The notes below the pieces were generated by a model. It was not told the DNA's origin, searched no databases, and was given only the letters and a program-made list of their open reading frames with translations. A program made the position numbers and the translations under genes. 64,000 nt of DNA from Nonomuraea harbinensis (GTDB lineage Bacteria > Actinomycetota > Actinomycetes > Streptosporangiales > Streptosporangiaceae), in assembly GCF_019396385.1 (NCBI RefSeq), contig NZ_JAHKRN010000003.1, forward strand, positions 276,670-340,669, in the 5' to 3' direction. Positions 29,630 through 37,357 of this stretch are shown here, piece after piece (the first letter of the stretch is position 1; every line of letters begins with the position of its first letter).

Positions 29630-30481
29630 TCACGACGTGGGCAGGCCGCACACGTCGAGCGCGTAGTGGATGAGACGGTCCTGGACGTCCTTCGGCGGGC
29701 TGACGATCACGACGCGCTGCTCGCCGCGGTCGACGCTGGCGCGTACGGGGAACAGGAACGCCTTCTTGGCCTCGGCGAACGCGTGCGGGTCGCACCGCCC
29801 GGGGGTGAGCCGGATCTCGGCCGCGATGCTCGGGGCCGCGGCGTCCAGCTCGGCGATCGGGTCGCCCTCGGTGACCGGGGCGGCGATGTAGTGCGTGGTG
29901 CCGTCGATGCGGTGCACGGTGACGGCGCCTTCGCCGCGGCGGGTCAGCACGAGGGTGCCGTGCATGGCGTCGCCGACGCGCTTCCACTCGGGGCCGAAGG
30001 CGATGTCGGCCGCCAGCTTGATCAGATGCTCCGAACACTCGTCGTGCAGCAGCCGGGTCAGCAGCGGATCGGGGTGGGGGATCTCGAACGTCACCTTGCG
30101 CGGCTCCTGCTCCGCGCCGACGCGGACGTGGGCGACGACGGTGGCCGGCTGGACGTCGGGAAGGCGGCCGGGCGTGCAGTTGGCTTTCCCGAAGGGGATG
30201 GGTAAGTCGGTTCTCTCCGTCTTCTTGACCGTGATTTCCACGTTCTGTGGGGCCAATGTGGTGAATGATGGCGTCACCAGTTGAACGTCGGTGAAGTGCA
30301 CCGGAGTCTCAGAGGTGTTCCGCACGGCCACCTGCATCCTGTGCGCGGGCTCGTCCGAGCGCCACTGGGCGAGCGAGACCGATACGCCCGGCGGCGGTGC
30401 GGGGTCGGCCGGTGGCACGCTGTCACCGCCGCAACCTGCGAGGAGGGCCATCAGGGGGAGGAGTGCCGTTATCCGCTTCAC
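29630..30481 (-). CDS. Putative lipoprotein of unknown function
   Basis: The 283-residue protein has a lipobox LAGC (Cys17) and then a mature part with an Ig-like beta stretch (HRMQVAVRNTSETPVHFTDVQLVTP). Four further Cys are spaced as possible disulfides (ANCTPG, DECSEH, GRCDPH, DVCGLP). I recognise no family. Its gene converges on pdtaR and is divergent from the amino-acid binding-protein gene. Confidence 0.78.
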   Translation of the reverse strand: MKRITALLPLMALLAGCGGDSVPPADPAPPPGVSVSLAQWRSDEPAHRMQVAVRNTSETPVHFTDVQLVTPSFTTLAPQNVEITVKKTERTDLPIPFGKANCTPGRLPDVQPATVVAHVRVGAEQEPRKVTFEIPHPDPLLTRLLHDECSEHLIKLAADIAFGPEWKRVGDAMHGTLVLTRRGEGAVTVHRIDGTTHYIAAPVTEGDPIAELDAAAPSIAAEIRLTPGRCDPHAFAEAKKAFLFPVRASVDRGEQRVVIVSPPKDVQDRLIHYALDVCGLPTS

Positions 30482-30668
30482 CGACGCAGATTAAGCACCC
30501 GCCGATCACGCGCGTAAGTTGAGGACTGATTACGACTCCGCATCCAAGTGCCGACAGTTACCCCGCTGCCCTGGCATCACCATGCAGGCATTTTGTACGT
30601 TTCCGTCATTCGATCGGGAACGCTCGGCGTGCTGACGGATCCCGGCCTGGAATGAAGGAGATTACTTC

Positions 30669-31964
30669 ATGGTCCGCATTGCTCCCGTGGGACGGGTGCT
30701 GGCTGTCGTGGCTGCCACCAGCCTCGCCCTGACAGCTTGCGGTGGTGGCAGCGACACCGCCTCGCAATCCACACCGTCATCGGCTGCGCCATCCTCCGCG
30801 GCCCCCGCGGCAGAGGGCGACGGCACGCTTACCCTGGGCACGCTGCTGCCGCAGACGGGGTCGCTCGCGTTCCTCGGCCCGCCCGAGTTCGCGGGCGTCG
30901 ACCTGGCCGTCAAGGAGATCAACGAGGCCGGCGGCGTGCTCGGCAAGGACGTCGTCAAGATCCACACCGACTCCGGCGACACGACCACCAACATCGCCTC
31001 CCAGTCGGTCGACAACCTGCTGGCGCAGAAGGCCGACGCCATCATCGGCGCCGCCTCCTCGTCGGTCTCGGAGACGGTGATCGACAAGATCACCGGCGCG
31101 GGCGTCATCCAGTTCTCCCCGGCCAACACCTCCGACACGTTCACCACCATCGCCGACAAGGGCCTCTACTTCCGCACCTCGCCGCCGGACAAGCTGCAGG
31201 GCCGCGTCCTCGGTGACCTGATCGTCGCCGACGGCAACGCCACGGTCGCCATCATGGCGATGCAGGACTCCTACGGCACCGGCCTGGCCGACCAGGTCGT
31301 CAAGACCGTCGAGGACGGTGGCGCCGAGGTGGTCGAGCGGGTCGACTACGACCCGAAGGCCGCCGACTTCGCCGCCGACATCGCCAAGATCAAGGCGAAG
31401 AACCCCGCGGGCATCGTGCTCATCGGCTTCGAGGAGACCGCCAAGGTCATCAACGAGCTGGTCAAGCAGGGTCTGTCGGCCGACAAGCACAAGTGGTACA
31501 TGGTCGACGGCAACACCTCCAACACCAACTACGCCGACATGCCCAAGGGCACCCTGAAGGGTGTCAAGGGCACGATCCCCGGTGCCGCGTCTCCTGAGGA
31601 CTTCCAGAAGAAGCTCCTCGAGGTCGACGGTGACCTTGAGGACTTCAGCTACGCGCCGGAGTCGTACGACGCCGCCAACCTGCTCGCGCTGGCCGCTGAG
31701 GCCGCCAAGAGCGACTCGGGCACGGCCATCGCGGCCAAGCTGGCCGAGGTCAGCAAGGGCGGCGAGAAGTGCGACAGCTTCCCGACCTGCGTCGAGCTGC
31801 TCAAGGCCGGCAAGGACATCGACTACGACGGCGTGAGCGGTCCGGTCGAGTTCAACGACGCCGGTGACCCGGCCGTCGCCACCATCGGCATCTACGAGTA
31901 CGGCGACGACAACAAGTACGGCACCAAGGCCGTCGAGTACCGCACGGGCAACATCGAGGGCTGA
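30669..31964 (+). CDS. livK: Branched-chain amino-acid/amide ABC transporter substrate-binding lipoprotein
   Basis: The 431-residue protein has a lipobox LTAC (Cys24) and a Ser/Ala/Pro linker. A Peripla_BP_6 (type I) domain follows: LTLGTLLPQTGSLAFLGPPE, IIGAASSSVSETV, VIQFSPANTSDTF, YFRTSPPDKLQGRVL and a VGL-type second lobe. It should feed the LivHMGF complex encoded on the opposite strand 0.5-4.5 kb away. The ligand is not certain; branched-chain amino acids, amides or urea are usual. AAGGAG is placed 8 nt before the ATG. A hairpin terminator follows. Confidence 0.92.
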   Translation: MVRIAPVGRVLAVVAATSLALTACGGGSDTASQSTPSSAAPSSAAPAAEGDGTLTLGTLLPQTGSLAFLGPPEFAGVDLAVKEINEAGGVLGKDVVKIHTDSGDTTTNIASQSVDNLLAQKADAIIGAASSSVSETVIDKITGAGVIQFSPANTSDTFTTIADKGLYFRTSPPDKLQGRVLGDLIVADGNATVAIMAMQDSYGTGLADQVVKTVEDGGAEVVERVDYDPKAADFAADIAKIKAKNPAGIVLIGFEETAKVINELVKQGLSADKHKWYMVDGNTSNTNYADMPKGTLKGVKGTIPGAASPEDFQKKLLEVDGDLEDFSYAPESYDAANLLALAAEAAKSDSGTAIAAKLAEVSKGGEKCDSFPTCVELLKAGKDIDYDGVSGPVEFNDAGDPAVATIGIYEYGDDNKYGTKAVEYRTGNIEG

Positions 31965-31985
31965 TCGCTCCTCCGGTGAGCCACC

Positions 31986-32023
31986 GGGCCCCGGTCCCTC
32001 CCCCCTGAGGACCGGGGCCCTTT
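31986..32023 (+). terminator. Terminator after the substrate-binding protein gene
   Basis: An 11-bp perfect stem (GGGCCCCGGTC / GACCGGGGCCC) with a 13-nt loop, followed by TTT, 21 nt after the stop. Confidence 0.85.
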
Positions 32024-32030
32024 CACGTGC

Positions 32031-32426
32031 TCAGGAGCAGCCCTCCTCGATCCGCCCCGCGGCGGCCCGGTACTCCTTGAGCAGTGCCACCTGCCGCGCG
32101 CGCGGCAGGCTCGCCACGGACAGGTCCTGGGTGGTGGCCTCGACCGTACGGACGGCGCCGCCGAGCGAGGCGGGCAGGCGAGGGCCGAACTGGAGGGTGA
32201 TGCCGCGCACTTCGGCCAGGCGGCCGAGCACGGCGTCCTCGAAGCGCTGCGCGTCCTCCTCGCCCGCGGGCTCCAGCAGGAGGCCGGCGTAGCCGATGGC
32301 GGAGACCACGCGCGCGCACGGATCGTCGCCGGGGTCGCCGCCGGTGCTGTAGGCGCCGGCGGCGGGGGCCTGCCCGCAGGCCGCCAGGACGGGGAGCATG
32401 AGCACGAACGCCACGAAACGGTTCAC
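32031..32426 (-). CDS. Small putative lipoprotein
   Basis: The 131-residue protein has a lipobox LAAC (Cys17). A short helical domain contains a CARVVSAIGYAGLLLEPAG start and a C-terminal Cys (IEEGCS). Two Cys at the ends of the domain may pair. The function is unknown. It lies between the binding-protein terminator and the liv operon terminator, isolated from both. Confidence 0.72.
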   Translation of the reverse strand: MNRFVAFVLMLPVLAACGQAPAAGAYSTGGDPGDDPCARVVSAIGYAGLLLEPAGEEDAQRFEDAVLGRLAEVRGITLQFGPRLPASLGGAVRTVEATTQDLSVASLPRARQVALLKEYRAAAGRIEEGCS

Positions 32427-32437
32427 ATGGCCATTGA

Positions 32438-32477
32438 AAACGGAGAAGGGGCCCCGGGTGGAGCCCCTTCTCCGTTT
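32438..32477. terminator. Terminator hairpin between the small lipoprotein gene and livF
   Basis: A perfect 15-bp stem (AAACGGAGAAGGGGC / GCCCCTTCTCCGTTT) with a 10-nt loop, directly past the livF stop on the minus strand. It can end the liv transcript with a TTT-rich 3' side in that direction. Confidence 0.88.
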
Positions 32478-32494
32478 CGTGCCGTGATCTACGC

Positions 32495-33280
32495 CTACGC
32501 CCTGGCGAGGGTCCCGAGGTACAGCTCGATGACCTTGGGGTCGTCGGCGAGCTGGCGTCCGGTGCCGGTGTAGGCGTTACGCCCCTGGTCGAGCACGTAG
32601 CCGCGGTGACAGATCTGCAGGCAGCGCCGGGCGTTCTGCTCCACCATGATGATGGTGACGCCGGCCTTGTTGATCTGCTGGGCCTGGAGGAACACCAGGT
32701 CCTGCAGCTTGGGCGACAGGCCCGCCGACGGCTCGTCCAGCAGCAGCACCGACGGCTCGGTCATGAGCGCCCTGGCCATGGCCACCATCTGCCGCTCACC
32801 GCCCGACAGGGAGCCGGCGCGCTGCTTGCGCCGCTCCTTGAGCGCCGGGAACAGCTCGCAGACGAACTCGAAGCGCTCCTTGAACTTGGCGGGCGCCTGG
32901 AAGGCCCCCATCTCGAGGTTCTCCTCGATGGTCAGGCTGGGGAAGACGTTGTTGGTCTGCGGGACGTAGCCGACGCCGCGCGAGACCAACTGGTGCGCCT
33001 TCATGTTGGTGATGTCCTCACCCTTCAGCGTGACCGTGCCGCTGCGGATGTCGACCAGCCCGAACATGGCCTTGAGGAGCGTCGACTTGCCGGCCCCGTT
33101 GGGGCCGATGATGCCGATCAGCTCGCCGTCGCCCACGTACAGGTCGGAGCCGTTGAGGATGTTGACACCCGGCAGGTAGCCGGCGATCAGCTCGTCGCAG
33201 CGGAGCACGGCGTTCTCGGCGCCGCTGAGATGGTCGCTGCGGTCGGTGACGGCGGCCTTGGACTCGGGGACGGCGTTCAC
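32495..33280 (-). CDS. livF: Liv-type ABC transporter ATPase
   Basis: This 261-residue ATPase has Walker A GPNGAGKST, Q-loop VPQTNNVFPSLT, signature LSGGERQM, Walker B VLLLDEPSAGLSP and switch His region IMVEQNARRCL. The LivF type is shown by the EQNA motif and short length. The start overlaps the livG stop by 4 nt. A longer than usual N-terminus (about 25 residues before LRCDELIAGY) could mean a later start. Confidence 0.93.
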   Translation of the reverse strand: MNAVPESKAAVTDRSDHLSGAENAVLRCDELIAGYLPGVNILNGSDLYVGDGELIGIIGPNGAGKSTLLKAMFGLVDIRSGTVTLKGEDITNMKAHQLVSRGVGYVPQTNNVFPSLTIEENLEMGAFQAPAKFKERFEFVCELFPALKERRKQRAGSLSGGERQMVAMARALMTEPSVLLLDEPSAGLSPKLQDLVFLQAQQINKAGVTIIMVEQNARRCLQICHRGYVLDQGRNAYTGTGRQLADDPKVIELYLGTLARA

Positions 33281-34209
33281 TTGCTCTCCTCCTGGATCTC
33301 GGCCTCAAGCGCGTCCTCGGCCTCGTGAAGCTGCTCCTCCAGCTCGCTCTCCGAGAGCGGCGCGTCATGGTGGGCGCCCAGGTAGGCGTCGATGACCCGC
33401 TGGTCGGACATGATGGTGTCCGGCGGGCCCTCGGCGATGACGGCGCCCTGTGCCATGACGATGACCCAGTCGCTGATGTCGCGCACCATGTCCATGTCGT
33501 GCTCGACGAACAGCACGCTCATGCCCTGCTCGCGCAGGTCCTTGACGTGGCCGAGGAGCGACTGGGTGAGCGCCGGGTTGACCCCCGCCATGGGCTCGTC
33601 GAGCATGACCAGCTCGGGCTCGACCATGAGGGCGCGGGCCATCTCCAGCAGCTTGCGCTGGCCGCCGGAGAGCGAGCCGGCGAAGTCCTCGCGCTTGGCG
33701 TCGAGCTTGAACCTCGCCAGCAGTTCGTCGGCGCGGGCGGTGATCCGGTCCTCCTGGCCGCGCCAGGACCCGGGGATCAGCGCGCGCCAGAAGTTCTCGC
33801 CCTTCTGACCCTGCGCGCCGAGCCTCATGTTCTCCAGCACGGTGAGCCGCGACAGCGCCTTGGTGAGCTGGAAGGTGCGGACCATGCCGGCGCGCGCGAC
33901 CTTGTGGGCCGGCACGCCGTTCATCTTGCGCCCGTTGAACGTCCACTCGCCCGAGTCGGCGGTGTCGAAGCCGGTGAGCTGGTTGAAGAACGTGGTCTTG
34001 CCCGCGCCGTTGGGGCCGATGAGGGCGGTGATGGAGCCGCGCTGGACCTCCACGTGCCCGACGTCGACGGCGGTCAGGCCGCCGAAGCGGCGCACGACGT
34101 TGTCGACCACGAGGATCGGGTCGGGCTTGGCCACGCCCGGCTCGTGGGGGAGGTCCTTGAACGCGGCCAGCGCGGCGGCCTTGCGGTCGGTGGCGGTCTC
34201 AGCGTGCAT
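33277..34209 (-). CDS. livG: Liv-type ABC transporter ATPase
   Basis: This 310-residue ATPase has Walker A GPNGAGKTT, signature LSGGQRKLLEMARALM, Walker B LVMLDEPMAGVNP and switch region FVEHDMDMV. The LivG/BcaG C-terminal feature VIAEGPPDTI is present. About 35 acidic residues follow at the C-terminus (SESELEEQLHEAEDALE), longer than usual for LivG. The start lies inside the end of livM (11-bp overlap). Confidence 0.94.
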   Translation of the reverse strand: MHAETATDRKAAALAAFKDLPHEPGVAKPDPILVVDNVVRRFGGLTAVDVGHVEVQRGSITALIGPNGAGKTTFFNQLTGFDTADSGEWTFNGRKMNGVPAHKVARAGMVRTFQLTKALSRLTVLENMRLGAQGQKGENFWRALIPGSWRGQEDRITARADELLARFKLDAKREDFAGSLSGGQRKLLEMARALMVEPELVMLDEPMAGVNPALTQSLLGHVKDLREQGMSVLFVEHDMDMVRDISDWVIVMAQGAVIAEGPPDTIMSDQRVIDAYLGAHHDAPLSESELEEQLHEAEDALEAEIQEESK

Positions 34210-35185
34210 TGATGGCCAGCTCCCTCTTGTCGCCGAAGATGCCTTGCGGGCGGTAGACGAGCAGGAGGATCAGCCCCAGTCCGACCAGCAGGAAGCGGAA
34301 CGGGCCGACCTGCGTGATGTCCATGAAGGTGATGACTCCGGACTGCACCGCGCCGCTGAGGAGGCCGTTGACGAGCACCAGCAGCACCCAGAAGATCGAC
34401 GCGCCGACCACCGGGCCGAACACGCGGGCGGCGCCGCCGAGGATGACGATCGTGTAGGCGAAGAACGTGGTCTCGGTGCCGAAGATGTCGGGCTGCACGG
34501 ACCCGGTGGCGAGTCCGTAGACGAAGCCGCCCAGGCAGCCGAGCACGCCGCCGAGGATCAGCGACTGCATCTTGTAGGAGAACACGTTCTTGCCGAGGCT
34601 GCGCACGGCGTCCTCGTCCTCGCGGATGGCCTTGAGCACGCGTCCCCACGGGCTCTTCATCAGCAGGAAGACGATGAGGCAGGCGATGGCGATCAGGACC
34701 CAGCCGACGGTGAGCACCCACATCTCGCGCTCGTTGAAGCTCAGCGGCCAGAACCCGTAGGTCCCCTCCGCGTAGGGGTTGATCTCGTAGAAGCCCTGTG
34801 AGAAGCCGCGCCGGCCGTCGGAGCCGCCGAAGACGCTCTTGAACTCCACGGAACGGAAGATGAGTCTGACGATCTCCGCCGCGGCGATGGTCACGATGGC
34901 CAGATAGTCGGCGCGCAGCCGCAGCGTGGGGATGCCCAGGAGGAAGGCCAGCAGGACCGCGGCGACCAGGCCGACGCCGATGCCGATCCAGAAGGGCAGC
35001 CCGATCACGGTGACGGTGACGGCCAGGCCGTAGCCGGCGACGGCCAGGAACGCCGACTGGCCGAAGTTGAGCAGGCCGGTGTAGCCGAAGTGGATGTTGA
35101 TGCCGATGGCGGCGAGCGCGTACCACACCGTCTCGACGCCGATGGCGGCCTTGAGGGTGGTGGAGAGGATGATGTCCCAGTTCAT
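34199..35185 (-). CDS. livM: Liv-type ABC transporter permease
   Basis: The 328-residue protein has about eight membrane helices. LivM motifs are FGYTGLLNFGQSAFLAVAGY near the N-terminus and a coupling-helix segment KSPWGRVLKAIREDEDAVRSLGKN that contacts the ATPases. It lies 10 nt after livH and overlaps livG, within one operon. Confidence 0.94.
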   Translation of the reverse strand: MNWDIILSTTLKAAIGVETVWYALAAIGINIHFGYTGLLNFGQSAFLAVAGYGLAVTVTVIGLPFWIGIGVGLVAAVLLAFLLGIPTLRLRADYLAIVTIAAAEIVRLIFRSVEFKSVFGGSDGRRGFSQGFYEINPYAEGTYGFWPLSFNEREMWVLTVGWVLIAIACLIVFLLMKSPWGRVLKAIREDEDAVRSLGKNVFSYKMQSLILGGVLGCLGGFVYGLATGSVQPDIFGTETTFFAYTIVILGGAARVFGPVVGASIFWVLLVLVNGLLSGAVQSGVITFMDITQVGPFRFLLVGLGLILLLVYRPQGIFGDKRELAINAR

Positions 35186-35195
35186 GATTCCCCCG

Positions 35196-36482
35196 TCAGC
35201 CGATCCGCTCTCGGCGGCCGAGGATGCCCTGCGGCCGGAAGAGGAGCACGAGGATGAGCACGGCCAGCGCGCCGACGTTCTTGAGCTCCGGTGGTATCCA
35301 CAGCGTCGAGACCTGGATGAACAGGCCGACGATGATCGAGCCGATGAGCGCGCCGAAGGCGGTGCCGAGGCCGCCGAGCGTGACGCCGGCGAAGATGAGG
35401 AGCAGCAGCTCCTGGCCCATCGTGAACTTCAGGTTCTGCGACAGGCCGAGCATGACGCCCGCGAGCGCGGCGATGGCGCCGCCGCCGGTCCAGATGATGC
35501 GGATGATCCGGTCGACGTTGATGCCCGAGGAGGCGGCCAGCGCCGGGTTGTCGGCGACCGCGCGGGCGGCCTTGCCGGTACGGGTGCGCAGCAGGGCGAA
35601 CCCGACGGCGATGAGCACGATCAGCTCGATGCCCATCGAGATGAGGTTCTTCGGCGTGGCCGAGATGGGGCCGAGCTGGAGGCCGGCCTGGGCGTTGTAC
35701 TGGGCGTACGCCTGGGTCTCGCCGCCGAACAGGATGAGGAACAGGTATCTCATGAACAGCGCCACGCCGATCGAGACGATCATCGCGGCGATGATGCCGG
35801 TGCCGCGCCTGCGCAGCTGGCCCCAGAAGAACCGGTCCTGCGCGTACCCGATCCCGCCGGCCAGCATGACCGCGATGACCGCGGCCGGGATGATGTGCAG
35901 GCCGAAGGGAACGTTCACAAGATAGGCGAGCAAGGCCCCCAGGGTGACCAGCTCGCCGTGGGCGAAGTTGGTCAGGCCGGTGGTGCCGTAGATGAGCGAC
36001 AGGCCGAGCGCCGCCAGGGCGATGATCAGCCCCAGGTTGAAGCCTTCGAAAGTCAGCTGCGCCGCGCGCTGCCAGAACGCGCTGCCGCCGCCCTCGTCGG
36101 GCGTCGCCGCGCCGTCCGCGGCCTTGGCCTGCAGGGCGAACAAGACGGTGGTCGGGTTGCCTTCGTACACGGTCGGGGCGCGTTGGTTGTTGCCCCCCCG
36201 GATCGCCATGTTCTGCGGGAGCGTGGCGGCGTCCAGTGTGACCTTGTACTGGCCGGGTTCCTCGATCGGCACTTCCCACGTGCCCTGGGCGTTGCTGGTG
36301 ACCTCCTGAACGGGTTGCCCGCTTTCGGTGGTAACCACGATCTTCACGCCGTTCACTGGCTGGCCTTGGAATGTGAGTGTTCCCCTGAGGCTCTGTTCCG
36401 GTGCGGCCGCATGGGCCGGGACGGTGAGCAGCAGGATGAGTCCACCCAGGAAGGCCGTGAACGCGATCACGGCTCTGCGCAA
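35196..36482 (-). CDS. livH: Liv-type ABC permease with an N-terminal extracellular beta-sandwich domain
   Basis: I start this gene at a TTG with GAGGGAG 5 nt upstream, giving 428 residues. Residues 1-25 are a signal peptide (FTAFLGGLILLLTVPAHAAA). Residues about 28-115 form a carboxypeptidase-regulatory/CnaB-like sandwich (LRGTLTFQGQPVNGVKIVV, TSNAQGTWEVPIEEPGQYKV). A linker leads to the LivH permease (about 140-428) with YGTTGLTNFAHGELVTLGA and the coupling motif RTRTGKAARAVADNPALAAS. Ordinary LivH is about 300 residues with no such domain; it faces outside and may help dock the binding protein or sense cell-wall ligands. Confidence 0.88.
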   Translation of the reverse strand: MRRAVIAFTAFLGGLILLLTVPAHAAAPEQSLRGTLTFQGQPVNGVKIVVTTESGQPVQEVTSNAQGTWEVPIEEPGQYKVTLDAATLPQNMAIRGGNNQRAPTVYEGNPTTVLFALQAKAADGAATPDEGGGSAFWQRAAQLTFEGFNLGLIIALAALGLSLIYGTTGLTNFAHGELVTLGALLAYLVNVPFGLHIIPAAVIAVMLAGGIGYAQDRFFWGQLRRRGTGIIAAMIVSIGVALFMRYLFLILFGGETQAYAQYNAQAGLQLGPISATPKNLISMGIELIVLIAVGFALLRTRTGKAARAVADNPALAASSGINVDRIIRIIWTGGGAIAALAGVMLGLSQNLKFTMGQELLLLIFAGVTLGGLGTAFGALIGSIIVGLFIQVSTLWIPPELKNVGALAVLILVLLFRPQGILGRRERIG

Positions 36483-36881
36483 TGGTGCTCCCTCAATTAG
36501 GTCAAGGCGGGGTTGTGCCCCTCCATCTCGACACGCGGGCATCGCAGGCACAACTGGGATGCTGTGGCGGGAGCTTATTTCGCGTACGCCCGGTTCAGTA
36601 TCCTTCGTCACCATTTAGTGACATGTGTGTGTCACTCATGTGAGCAAACGAAGGTGGCAGGTCAGGGGCTAAATCGAGGGTTGCACCTGGCAGGTGACAG
36701 TCACAGATTGCTAACGATCGAGGGGGGATGAAAGAGCCCGAGGGGCGGCCTTTGGGACCATGCAAGGCTTTCCCCGGCCTCACCTGTTATCTACTCGGCC
36801 TCCCCGCGGGCTCTAGTGCACACAACCGTAGCGACCTGTGGGGGGCATGCGCAAAGGGCGGACAAAAGTCACGCAAAGGAC
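36483..36881. other. Intergenic region upstream of livH
   Basis: 399 bp without a convincing gene. It must hold the livH promoter, reading leftward, and includes the paired dyads. Elsewhere I see only scattered A/T-rich patches and no tRNA, riboswitch fold or repeat. Confidence 0.6.
36607..36635. promoter_or_regulatory. Overlapping GTCAC/GTGAC dyads upstream of livHMGF
   Basis: GTCAC-N6-GTGAC (36607-36622) overlaps GTGACA-N6-TGTCAC (36618-36635). The three alternating half sites lie 125-153 bp upstream of the livH start and could bind a regulator of the amino-acid transporter. Confidence 0.4.
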
Positions 36882-37295
36882 TCAGGCGTCACGCAGCATG
36901 CATGTGAGGCGCGAGGTGCACACCCGCCGCCCGGCTTCGTCCGAGATCTCGATCTCGTAGCTGGCGAGCGTACGCCCGGCGTGCAGGGGAGTGGCGACGG
37001 CTGTGACGAACCCCGACGTCGCCGAGCGGTGATGGGTGGCGTTGATCTCGACGCCGACCGCGATCCTGCCGGGCCCGGCGTGCAGCGCCGCGCCGGTCGA
37101 GCCCACCGTCTCGGCCAGCACCACCGAGGCGCCGCCGTGCAGCAGCCCGTACGGCTGCGTGTTGCCCTCCACCGGCATGCGGGCGACCACCCGCTCCGGC
37201 GTGGCCTCCAGGAACTCGATGCCCATGCGCTCGGCGAGCACGCCGGTCTTGTCACGGACGAAGGCGAGGCCGACCGCGGGATCGATCTGCGTCAA
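36882..37295 (-). CDS. PaaI-family hotdog-fold thioesterase
   Basis: The 137-residue protein has a hotdog fold. The family signature is YGLLHGGASVVLAETVGS with the HGG turn and the acidic catalytic residue, followed by VEINATHHRSATSG and VATPLHAGRTLASYEIEI. Such enzymes hydrolyse aromatic or fatty acyl-CoA esters. The start is a TTG with GGAGG 7 nt upstream. It is divergent from polA across 62 bp, so promoters overlap. Confidence 0.9.
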   Translation of the reverse strand: MTQIDPAVGLAFVRDKTGVLAERMGIEFLEATPERVVARMPVEGNTQPYGLLHGGASVVLAETVGSTGAALHAGPGRIAVGVEINATHHRSATSGFVTAVATPLHAGRTLASYEIEISDEAGRRVCTSRLTCMLRDA

Positions 37296-37357
37296 GGGGA
37301 CGCCTCCAGTCTTTCCAGCTCGGGTTTTCTGTCGTAGTCGCAGACTAGGCTGCCTGT

